Translations under genes and position numbers: made by a program | Notes under the pieces: model-generated | What the model was told of the DNA's origin: nothing | The model's input: only the letters and a program-made list of their open reading frames with translations | Databases searched by the model: none | Assembly: GCA_045598845.1 (NCBI GenBank) | Contig: JAZRUY010000166.1 | Span: 1-25,627 of the forward strand | Length of the DNA: 25,627 bases | Source: JAZRUY01 sp045598845 | GTDB taxonomy: Bacteria > Verrucomicrobiota > Lentisphaeria > Victivallales > Victivallaceae | Direction: 5' to 3' | In this document: piece by piece, positions 16,622 through 23,250 of the stretch | Layout of the letters: each line of letters opens with the position of its first letter | Position numbering within the stretch: position 1 is the stretch's first letter

Positions 16622-17488
16622 ATGGAAGACGGCGTTCGGGAAGAAGCGCGGCGGTTGTATCCGCCGACTGACGACGGATTGCTGGCGGTGCTCCGCCGGT
16701 TGCGCGCGCCGGACGGCTGTCCGTGGGACCGCGAGCAGACCAGACGTTCGCTGGCCCGTTGTCTTGAAGGGGAGTGCGCCGAATTGCTCGATGCCATCGA
16801 CAACAATGATGCCTCCAATATATGTGAAGAACTCGGCGATGTGCTGATGAATCTTGTTTTTCAGGCGGTAATCGCCGAGGAGCGCGGCGAATTCACTTAT
16901 GCCGATGTCACCCGCGGCATCGTTGAGAAGATGATTCGGAGACATGCCCATGTTTTCGGGGACGCGTCGGCCGGTACCGCCGATGAAGTGCGGAGACTCT
17001 GGGCGCGGGTAAAGGCGTCCGAACCGGGGCATGCGGAAGAACGCGGCTCGGCGCTGGACGGTGTCCGTCAGTCGCTCTCGGCGCTGAACCGGGCGCAAAA
17101 ACTGCAGAAACGGGCGGCGGAAACCGGATTCGACTGGACGGAGCAGAACGGAGTGGCGGCGAAACTGGATGAGGAACTGGGGGAATTGCATGCCGCGCTT
17201 GACTCCGGCGATGATGCGGCCGCGGACGAGGAACTGGGGGATTTGATTTTTACCGCGGTCAATCTGGCCCGTTACCGCGGCCGCGCTACCGCGGAGGAGC
17301 TGCTTCGCGCCGCCAATGCTAAATTCGAACGCCGTTTCCGGGCTTTGGAAAATCTGGCGGCGGAGCGCGGAACCGCGGTGAACACGCTTAGCGCGTCGGA
17401 ACTGGACGCATTATGGAATGAAGTCAAGCGGGGCGGAAGCCGTTCCGGTTCCGCCGCGCCGGAGCAACAAGGGAGCGAACAACGATGA
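16622..17488 (+). CDS. mazG: Nucleoside triphosphate pyrophosphohydrolase MazG
   Basis: MazG hydrolyses NTPs and dNTPs to monophosphates and PPi and is thought to remove damaged or surplus nucleotides. Both tandem all-alpha domains are visible. The first has LRRLRAPDGCPWDREQT, ECAELLDAI and EELGDVLMNLVFQA with the metal-binding acidic residues. The second has LQKRAAETGFDW, KLDEELGELHAAL, DEELGDLIFTAVNLAR and NAKFERRF. At 288 residues it is slightly longer than E. coli MazG, owing to a Gly/Ser/Gln-rich tail. It starts five bases after the bamA stop with a poor ribosome binding site, suggesting translational coupling, and its stop overlaps arnB by four bases (ATGA). Confidence 0.95.
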   Translation: MEDGVREEARRLYPPTDDGLLAVLRRLRAPDGCPWDREQTRRSLARCLEGECAELLDAIDNNDASNICEELGDVLMNLVFQAVIAEERGEFTYADVTRGIVEKMIRRHAHVFGDASAGTADEVRRLWARVKASEPGHAEERGSALDGVRQSLSALNRAQKLQKRAAETGFDWTEQNGVAAKLDEELGELHAALDSGDDAAADEELGDLIFTAVNLARYRGRATAEELLRAANAKFERRFRALENLAAERGTAVNTLSASELDALWNEVKRGGSRSGSAAPEQQGSEQR

Positions 17489-18627
17489 GAAGCACTTTCC
17501 TGCCTTTTACCCGCCCTGCGATAGATGAAAGCGATATTCAGGCGGTTGACGGAGTATTGCGTTCCGGCTGGATAACCAACGGTCCGCAGAATGCCGCCTT
17601 CGAGGAGCGCGTCTGTGATATTACCGGCGCGTCCGGCGCGGTAGCGGTCAGTTCGGCCACCGCGGCGATGCATTTGCTGACTTTGATGATGAAACTCGGT
17701 CCGGGGGACGAGGTTATCACTCCCTCCATGACCTGGGTTTCCATGGTCAATATGATAGTGTTGTGCGGCGCGGTGCCGGTCTTTGCCGAAATAGACCGCG
17801 ATACGCTGCTGGTCACTCCGGAGAGCGTGGCGGCGGTTATTACTCCCCGCACCAGGCTCATCGTTCCGGTGCATTTCGCCGGCGCGCCGGCGGATATCGA
17901 CGGCATCCGCCGGGTGGCGGGCGGCATCCCCGTGGTCGAGGATGCCGCGCATGCGCTCGGAACCCTTTACAAGGGGCGGCATGTCGGCGGAGTCAATCCG
18001 GCGTTCTACAGTTTTCACGCTATCAAGAATATCACTACCGGCGAAGGAGGTATGTTCACTTCCTGCGATCCCGAACAGATCCGGCTGATGCGGCGCTGGA
18101 AATTCCACGGTATCGAGGTCGATGCGTTCGACCGGGAAAACCGCGGGCGCAAACCGCAGGCCGAAGTTTTCGAACCGGGCTTTAAATACAATCTCACCGA
18201 TATTTCCGCCGCGCTGGGCGTCAGTCAGTTGCGCCGGCTGGAGGAGATCAATTCCCGCCGCCGCGCCTTGGCCATGCGCTACCGCGCCGCGTTGGCGGAT
18301 ATTCCGGAAATCCGTCCTCTGGCCGATCCGTCCGGATATGATTTCAAGCATGCCTGGCATCTTTTCGTGGTGCGGGTGGATACTCCGAAGATGACCCGCG
18401 ATGAATTTATGAATGCTCTCAAAGCTGAAAATATCGGCACCGGACTGCATTTCCGTTGTGTCCATCTGCAGCGCTATTACCGCGAGGTGATGAAATTCCG
18501 GCCGGGGATGCTTCCGGCCACCGAATACAACAGCGACCATATCTGCTCGCTTCCGCTGTTCCCGGATATGACCGCGGAAGATGTCGATGATGTGGTCGCT
18601 GCCATCCGCAGGGTGCTGGCTAAGTAA
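17485..18627 (+). CDS. arnB: ArnB-like PLP-dependent sugar aminotransferase (DegT/DnrJ/EryC1/StrS family)
   Basis: ArnB converts UDP-4-keto-pentose to UDP-4-amino-4-deoxy-L-arabinose with glutamate, supplying the sugar that masks lipid A phosphates. The match to E. coli ArnB is close along the whole 380 residues: FLPFTRPAIDESDI, VLRSGWITNGPQN, AVSSATAAMHLL, PGDEVITPSMTWVSMVNMI, DRDTLLVTPE, PVHFAGAPADIDGIR, VEDAAHALGTLYKGRHVG, the PLP-lysine motif FHAIKNITTGEGG (K181), KFHGIEVDAFDR, YNLTDISAALG, IGTGLHFR and ICSLPLFPDMT. GGGAG nine bases before the ATG fits the start, which overlaps mazG by four bases. The arnT-like and arnC genes follow directly. Another 4-keto-hexose aminotransferase is possible, but the ArnC neighbour supports ArnB. 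Confidence 0.9.
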   Translation: MRSTFLPFTRPAIDESDIQAVDGVLRSGWITNGPQNAAFEERVCDITGASGAVAVSSATAAMHLLTLMMKLGPGDEVITPSMTWVSMVNMIVLCGAVPVFAEIDRDTLLVTPESVAAVITPRTRLIVPVHFAGAPADIDGIRRVAGGIPVVEDAAHALGTLYKGRHVGGVNPAFYSFHAIKNITTGEGGMFTSCDPEQIRLMRRWKFHGIEVDAFDRENRGRKPQAEVFEPGFKYNLTDISAALGVSQLRRLEEINSRRRALAMRYRAALADIPEIRPLADPSGYDFKHAWHLFVVRVDTPKMTRDEFMNALKAENIGTGLHFRCVHLQRYYREVMKFRPGMLPATEYNSDHICSLPLFPDMTAEDVDDVVAAIRRVLAK

Positions 18628-18669
18628 AAAAATCCCCCGCCCCTGTTAAAACAACCGTCAGGAGATATT

Positions 18670-20364
18670 ATGAACTCTGCCGCCGTTACGGCATCCGGGC
18701 GCAGCCGCATCTGTTTTTGGATGATTGCGGCGGTTTTACTGCTGCTGTCATGTCTCGGCGGTCTTACTTTGCGGGAAGCGGCGTTGGCGGAGGCGGCGCG
18801 CGAATTCAATCTGAGCGAAGTCGCGGAATGGCCGGTGATGCCGGTCCGCCGCGCCTACTGTGTATTGTCGGCATATCTGTTCCGGTTGTTCGGCCCCGAA
18901 GAATTCGCGGTGCGGCTGCCGGCGGTATTTTCGGCGCTGGTTATGATTTACTTCACCGCCAGACTGGCCCGCCGGCTGTTCGGTGATGACGCCGCCTGCA
19001 CCGCGCAGCTGATGCTGTCCGGTTGCGCCGGATTCGCCGCCGCGGCCGGCGCGGCTTCCGATGTTCTGCCTCCTGCGGCCATGACGGTGGCGGCAGTGGT
19101 GTTTTTCCTTGAATACGAAAAAACCTCCGGGTTTGCCGGAAAATTCGTATTCTGGATTATTGTTGCCGTTCTGGCATGGTACGGCGGATTGATGTATGCC
19201 CTGCTGCCGCCGGCGTTGCTGCTGCCGTATCTGCTCGGGCACCGCCGTTTCCGCCGCCAGTTTACTCCGGCTTCTGCAGCGGCCTTTTTCACCGCTCTGG
19301 TCTGTTACGCGCTGCCGTTCTGCCTGCTGGCCGCCGGAGACCGGGATTACGGATGGAATCAGGCGCTCCGGGATGCGCTGCGTTTGCCGGAACACTTTTA
19401 CCCGGATGTTTCCGCACTGCTTATGTTCCCGGCGCTGCTGCTGCCATGGAGTCTGCCGGCCGCAGTGGCCGCCTGCGCGGTTTTTCACCAGTCGTTCAGC
19501 CGTTACGGCACCCGTTTCCGTACCGCCTTGCTGGGACTGCTGCTGGGGTATGCCGTTGCGGTATGGATCGGCGGTATTGACGGGACAACGGTGCTGCTGC
19601 CGTTCTCCGTGCTGCTTACTTTGTGGTCGGTGCGGAACGATATTCCGGGCGGCAGGCAGGATCTGCTCTGTTTTTCCGTGCTGCGCCCGGTGGCGGCGGT
19701 CATCGGCTCGCTGTTTCTGCTTACCGCCGCGGTATGGCCGGTATGGCCGCGCTTATTCGATTTTCCGATTCCTTTGCCGTTGCGGATTATCCTGCCGGCA
19801 GGGGGAGCGGCGGTGCTGCTGATTCTGCTGGCCGACCGCAATGACCGTCCGGCGGCATCGCGCCTGGCCAATCTGGCACTCGGTTTCGCGGTAATCGCCG
19901 CGGTATCAGTAGGAGTATTCCGGTTGTTGCCCGGCGGAGACAGCCGTAAAGAACAGTTCAGCGCGTTCCGCTCCGAAATGCCGGGTCAGGCGGACGGAGC
20001 AGTGATGTTCTGGCATCGGCCGGTTCCGGCTGATTTCCATTTTTACATTGACGCGGATGAACCGGCTTCGGCTCTGCTCCCCTGCGGTTCCTGCGGGTGC
20101 GGCCATTCCGCGGGGAAGGCGGACAGCAATGCCGCCGGCTGCGATGCCGCCCGTATGTCCGCCTGGCTGCATGAGCACCGCGGTTCCGCGGTAACGGTAT
20201 TTTCATCACCTGATTCCGGCGGACCGGAGGCGCTGGCAGATGCTCTGCGCGGCTGCGGCATAGAATTTAATCCGGAGTCCGCCCGGTGGCGCCCAAGCGG
20301 GGTTTCGGATTCGAAGCGCTGGCAAAAAGACGAATTCAATATATATTTAATCAACGTTGACTAA
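18670..20364 (+). CDS. ArnT-like GT-C membrane glycosyltransferase with degenerate catalytic residues
   Basis: This 564-residue multi-pass membrane protein has the length and layout of ArnT (about 550 residues): some ten or more hydrophobic segments, then a C-terminal periplasmic domain. The N-terminal alignment is recognisable (REAALAEAAREF, RLFGPEEFAVRLPAVFSAL, TARLARRLFGDDAA). However, where ArnT/PMT enzymes have an acidic D-E-x-R-Y motif and a later E-K-P, this protein has R35-E36-A-A-L and PVRRAYC; where ArnT has an L-D-P in a later loop, it has L133-P134-P135, with D131 nearby. The C-terminal domain holds a small cysteine-histidine group (C472, C475, C477, H479, C491). AGGAGA before the ATG supports the start. 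Placement between arnB and arnC implies a role in the same modification, but normal ArnT catalysis looks doubtful. Confidence 0.75.
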   Translation: MNSAAVTASGRSRICFWMIAAVLLLLSCLGGLTLREAALAEAAREFNLSEVAEWPVMPVRRAYCVLSAYLFRLFGPEEFAVRLPAVFSALVMIYFTARLARRLFGDDAACTAQLMLSGCAGFAAAAGAASDVLPPAAMTVAAVVFFLEYEKTSGFAGKFVFWIIVAVLAWYGGLMYALLPPALLLPYLLGHRRFRRQFTPASAAAFFTALVCYALPFCLLAAGDRDYGWNQALRDALRLPEHFYPDVSALLMFPALLLPWSLPAAVAACAVFHQSFSRYGTRFRTALLGLLLGYAVAVWIGGIDGTTVLLPFSVLLTLWSVRNDIPGGRQDLLCFSVLRPVAAVIGSLFLLTAAVWPVWPRLFDFPIPLPLRIILPAGGAAVLLILLADRNDRPAASRLANLALGFAVIAAVSVGVFRLLPGGDSRKEQFSAFRSEMPGQADGAVMFWHRPVPADFHFYIDADEPASALLPCGSCGCGHSAGKADSNAAGCDAARMSAWLHEHRGSAVTVFSSPDSGGPEALADALRGCGIEFNPESARWRPSGVSDSKRWQKDEFNIYLINVD

Positions 20365-20388
20365 CTTTGAACGGAGTTTTTGAAATTT

Positions 20389-21366
20389 ATGGAACAATCT
20401 AACCGTAAAACCATCGAATTTGTTTCCGTTGTTGTACCGGTTTACAACGAGGAAGGCTGTTTGCAGGAGCTGATCGACCGCACTTTGCGGACGATGGATG
20501 CGACCGGACGGAAATACGAATTCATACTTATTGACGACGGCAGCGCCGATTCGTCCGCTGATATCATCCGCCGCGCCAGCGCCGCGCGTCCGGGGGTAGT
20601 CATCGGCTGTATGCTCAACCGCAATTACGGTCAGCACTCCGCGATCATGGCCGGATTCAGTCAGGTCCGCGGAGATCTGGTGATTACTCTGGATGCCGAT
20701 CTGCAGAATCCGCCGGAAGAAATCCCCAATCTGCTCGCCGAGGCGGACAAGGGAATGGATGTAGTCGGCACCGTCCGCCAGAACCGGCGCGACACTTTCT
20801 TCCGCCGCTATTGCAGCAAGGTGGTGAATTACGCCGCCCGTCAGGCTACCGGGGTGCACCAGTCCGATTACGGCTGCATGCTGCGCGCCTACCGCCGCCA
20901 TATCGTCAACGCCATGCTGGCATGCAACGAGCGCAGCACTTTCATCCCGGTGCTGGGCAACAGTTTCGCGCGCCGCACCTGCGAAATTCCGGTCAAGCAT
21001 TGCGCCCGCGCGGTCGGCGACTCCAAATATTCGGTGTGGAAACTCATCAATCTGCAGTTCAATCTGCTCACCTGCATGACCACTCTGCCGCTGCGGCTGC
21101 TGACCTATTTCGGCATGTTCACCGGTTTCTGCGGCTTTGTGCTCAGCCTGTATATTCTGATCCGGCGTTTCTGCTGCGAGGGCGGCGACATCTGGGCCGG
21201 AAGCGGCGTGTTCACCCTGTTCGCGGTAATGTTCATCTTCACCGGGGTGCAGATGTGCGGCATCGGGGTGATCGGCGAATATATCGGCCGCATATACAAC
21301 GATGTGCGGGCGCGGCCGCGCTATTTCATCGAGGAAATCACCGGCCGCACCGATAGCGGCTGTTGA
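20389..21366 (+). CDS. arnC: Undecaprenyl-phosphate Ara4N-formyl transferase-like GT2 (ArnC)
   Basis: ArnC loads formylated aminoarabinose from UDP onto undecaprenyl phosphate at the inner membrane. The product matches E. coli ArnC strongly: VVVPVYNEEGCLQELIDR, FILIDDGSADSSADI, LNRNYGQHSAIMAGFSQV, the DxD-type TLDADLQNPPEEIPNL (D103, D105), DVVGTVRQNRRDTFFRR, DYGCMLRAYRRHIVNAML, ERSTFIPVLG, SKYSVWKLINLQFN. Two membrane helices follow (about residues 237-260 and 275-295), ending GVIGEYIGRIYNDVRARPRYFIE. The start is the ATG at 20389; a TTG at 20380 is also in frame but sits only three bases after GGAG. It lies 24 bases after the arnT-like gene and is the last gene before the tRNA. Confidence 0.92.
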   Translation: MEQSNRKTIEFVSVVVPVYNEEGCLQELIDRTLRTMDATGRKYEFILIDDGSADSSADIIRRASAARPGVVIGCMLNRNYGQHSAIMAGFSQVRGDLVITLDADLQNPPEEIPNLLAEADKGMDVVGTVRQNRRDTFFRRYCSKVVNYAARQATGVHQSDYGCMLRAYRRHIVNAMLACNERSTFIPVLGNSFARRTCEIPVKHCARAVGDSKYSVWKLINLQFNLLTCMTTLPLRLLTYFGMFTGFCGFVLSLYILIRRFCCEGGDIWAGSGVFTLFAVMFIFTGVQMCGIGVIGEYIGRIYNDVRARPRYFIEEITGRTDSGC

Positions 21367-21395
21367 TATTTTTCCGATAAACTTGCCGCCGGCGC

Positions 21396-21424
21396 TTGAA
21401 AAACTCCGGCGCCGCGTTTATATT
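21396..21424 (+). promoter_or_regulatory. Promoter of tRNA-Ala
   Basis: TTGAAA (21396-21401) and TATATT (21419-21424) are 17 bases apart, and the tRNA begins 13 bases beyond the -10. The spacer contains a GC-rich inverted repeat shared with the region just after arnC, so the end of one transcript and the start of the next overlap. Confidence 0.65.
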
Positions 21425-21437
21425 AATCGTATATCAC

Positions 21438-21515
21438 GGGGCAGTAGCTCAGTTTGGCTAGAGCATCACACTGGCAGTGTGAGGGTCGAGAGTTCGAGTC
21501 TCTTCTGCTCCACCA
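21438..21515 (+). tRNA. tRNA-Ala (anticodon GGC), CCA encoded
   Basis: All four arms can be folded by hand. The acceptor is GGGGCAG with CTGCTCC, including the G3-U70 pair that marks alanine tRNAs. The D stem is GCTC/GAGC, the anticodon stem TCACA/TGTGA around CTGGCAG with anticodon GGC, and the T stem GAGAG/CTCTT around TTCGAGT. A discriminator A and an encoded CCA end it at 21515, for 78 bases in total. It reads the GCC codon. Confidence 0.95.
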
Positions 21516-21525
21516 GTATTTTTTT

Positions 21526-21552
21526 AGGCAGTCTTAACCGACTGCCTTTTTT
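21526..21552 (+). terminator. Rho-independent terminator of tRNA-Ala
   Basis: AGGCAGTC (21526-21533) pairs perfectly with GACTGCCT (21540-21547) around a six-base loop and runs into six T. It starts 11 bases after the tRNA CCA. Confidence 0.9.
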
Positions 21553-21868
21553 GTTTCCGTTTCGCCACGAAATCACCCTTAAATCCGCTGTTTTTGACAT
21601 CGCAATAGGGATCGGAACTGCCAGCCGCTTTCTCAAAACTGCCGTTTCCCTAATTTTTCATGATTCCGAGGGGGACTTGACCCGCTCCATTTTTGAGGTG
21701 AAACGCTCAAGCGAATTGTCAAAAACCTCTGCATACCTTGGGTGAATTAAAGGCGAAAATTCTTTGCTTGACTGCGATGATTTATCAGGAATCAGTTCAA
21801 TATGTCAACTGAAAATCGGATTTTCGCCATGCCTGGATACGAACAACATCAAGAGTACAAAACATAAC

Positions 21869-21897
21869 TTGCAAAAAATCAAAAGACATACTATTTT
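21869..21897 (+). promoter_or_regulatory. Candidate promoter for the gene at 21974
   Basis: TTGCAA (21869-21874) and TATTTT (21892-21897) are 17 bases apart in an AT-rich region, about 75 bases upstream of the next start codon. AT-richness raises the chance of a random match. Confidence 0.4.
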
Positions 21898-21973
21898 GCT
21901 CCGGTATATGCGCAGGCGAAATCCTGAAAAAATCAATCAAAATGCAAAATAATAATCAGAAAGAAGAAAAATA

Positions 21974-22897
21974 ATGAAAAGAGAAATTGTTTCATTTATG
22001 ATCGGCGCCGGAATCGTCGGCGTATTTTGGGCGGCCGCCGCTTCCCGCAAAAGTGAAAATACCACACCCCCGGCAACTGTGCAAAACAATCAGCCGAACT
22101 TGCTTAAGAAGACATTGCCGGATGTATATTCGGCCAGAACGGATAAAAATTTTCCCGGTCTCAAACTTTATGATACGGATTTTCTCATTCCGTGGAACCG
22201 CACTGAATTTACCGAATACGCCGTTGTTGATGATCCGGAAGAATATTACGGCAGCGGCAATGCCCCCATGAGCGCGTTTATGTTCCGTATTGAAGAAAAA
22301 GGGACATACCATTATTTCATGACTTCCGGCAGACAGTGGAGCAAGATTTCTAATCTGGTTTATCTGGGAGAAAATATTGAAATAGAAAAAGTCGAACCTG
22401 CCGGGAACGGTTACTTGATGACAACTTACAAAGATTCCGCAGGAAGAACAGGAAGGGGTTTTGTTCCGGTCTCTTATATAGTCGGATCCGAACCGGCTGA
22501 AGATACCGGAGCGGCTCAAGACATTCAACTTGATTCATTGCGGAAATATGCTGAAATATGTGATCCGTTTGTTTGGGAAATGACCGCGGAAGATTTGTGG
22601 AGACTTTTGCAAAAATCACTCCGGGAAAATGATAAAATGACCATCGCGAAAATGATTACATTCCCGATGGATTTCGGCGGTGAAATGATTTATACCCGCA
22701 CAGAGTTTGTGAAAAGGTTTGATGAGATTTTTTATCCCGAATACAAAGAATTTGTTTTGAAAAGCGATGCTTCAGAAATATGGTACAGTTGGCGCGGCGC
22801 AGGATTGCCGGACCGTTGTTCATGGTGTCCGAATGCCACAGAAGGCGAATCGGCCGGACCGCTTGTCTTGTATCCTTTAAGACTGTTGACACTTTAA
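21974..22897 (+). CDS. Exported or membrane-anchored protein of unknown function with SH3-like and NTF2-like regions
   Basis: I do not recognise this 307-residue protein as a named family. A hydrophobic stretch (residues 6-22, ending WAAAAS) is a signal peptide or anchor without a lipobox cysteine. A hydrophilic spacer follows. Residues about 115-170 (IEIEKVEPAGNGYLMTTY, GRGFVPVSYIV) resemble an SH3-like beta barrel. Residues about 200-305 (LWRLLQKSLRENDKMTIAKM, ITFPMDF, EFVKRFDEIFYPEYKEFV, then WRGAGLPD and LRLLTL at the end) resemble the NTF2-like domain of small bacterial exported proteins. Codon use is more AT-rich than in blocks to the left, suggesting acquisition. The ribosome binding site is weak (AGAAAGAAG). 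Function is unknown; a role at the cell surface is all that can be inferred. Confidence 0.7.
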   Translation: MKREIVSFMIGAGIVGVFWAAAASRKSENTTPPATVQNNQPNLLKKTLPDVYSARTDKNFPGLKLYDTDFLIPWNRTEFTEYAVVDDPEEYYGSGNAPMSAFMFRIEEKGTYHYFMTSGRQWSKISNLVYLGENIEIEKVEPAGNGYLMTTYKDSAGRTGRGFVPVSYIVGSEPAEDTGAAQDIQLDSLRKYAEICDPFVWEMTAEDLWRLLQKSLRENDKMTIAKMITFPMDFGGEMIYTRTEFVKRFDEIFYPEYKEFVLKSDASEIWYSWRGAGLPDRCSWCPNATEGESAGPLVLYPLRLLTL

Positions 22898-23250
22898 GCG
22901 GCAGGAAAATAAAAACATGAATATCAAATTGCCGGGTGATCTCAAAAACTGAACAACCTGCATCGGCTTAAAACGCCCCGCACGACCGGCAAACTAAAAA
23001 AAGATCGTGCCGCGAAGAAACTGTCCGTGTATGACGACAGACAGCCAGACACCGGGAAGGGAAAACTTCTTCAGCATTGACAACCATATCGACGGGTGGT
23101 ATATTGATTGAGTCAAGGTGTCTTTGATGTGCTGAAAATGAATACGTGATCAATGACGGTTGACCTTTGGGGTTTTCTTCACAGATTCAGGCGCCGCCCG
23201 GCCGGTGAACCGTACTTTCCCAAAACATTGCGGCCTAAATAGGAGTAAAC
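22898..23250. other. Non-coding stretch before the alkaline phosphatase gene
   Basis: These 353 bases hold no gene I can support. A very short frame at 22918 (MNIKLPGDLKN) looks like the degraded start of something, and a 61-codon minus-strand frame has no recognisable features. The only clear signal is the promoter at 23079-23107. Confidence 0.5.
23079..23107 (+). promoter_or_regulatory. Strong sigma-70-type promoter for the alkaline phosphatase gene
   Basis: A perfect TTGACA (23079-23084) and TATATT (23102-23107) are separated by 17 bases. Transcription would begin near 23114, giving a leader of about 137 bases. I saw no clear Pho box, so phosphate control is not shown. Confidence 0.7.

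Larger units (their letters stand above)
21516..21973. other. AT-richer non-coding stretch after tRNA-Ala
   Basis: Apart from the tRNA terminator and one promoter near its end, I see no supportable gene in these 458 bases. Composition changes from the GC-rich core to clearly AT-rich towards 21950. On the minus strand a short open stretch (about 21745-21642) reads HPRYAEVFDNSLERFTSKM before a stop; it may be a gene remnant. I saw no copy of the tRNA 3' end that would mark an integration site. Confidence 0.5.

Noticed and set aside
21387..21414. GC-rich inverted repeat after arnC as a terminator
   Set aside because: The stem can pair in two competing six-base registers, the following T-run is short, and it overlaps the tRNA promoter spacer. 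It may end the arn transcript, but the evidence is too weak to list.
22780..22897. Possible frameshift at the end of the exported protein gene
   Set aside because: The last residues looked odd at first, but WRGAGLPD and LRLLTL fit the ending of NTF2-like relatives, and neither alternative frame gives a better match.
22968..23153. 61-codon minus-strand open frame before the phosphatase gene
   Set aside because: It has no ribosome binding site or recognisable motif, overlaps the phosphatase promoter, and its length is unremarkable by chance.
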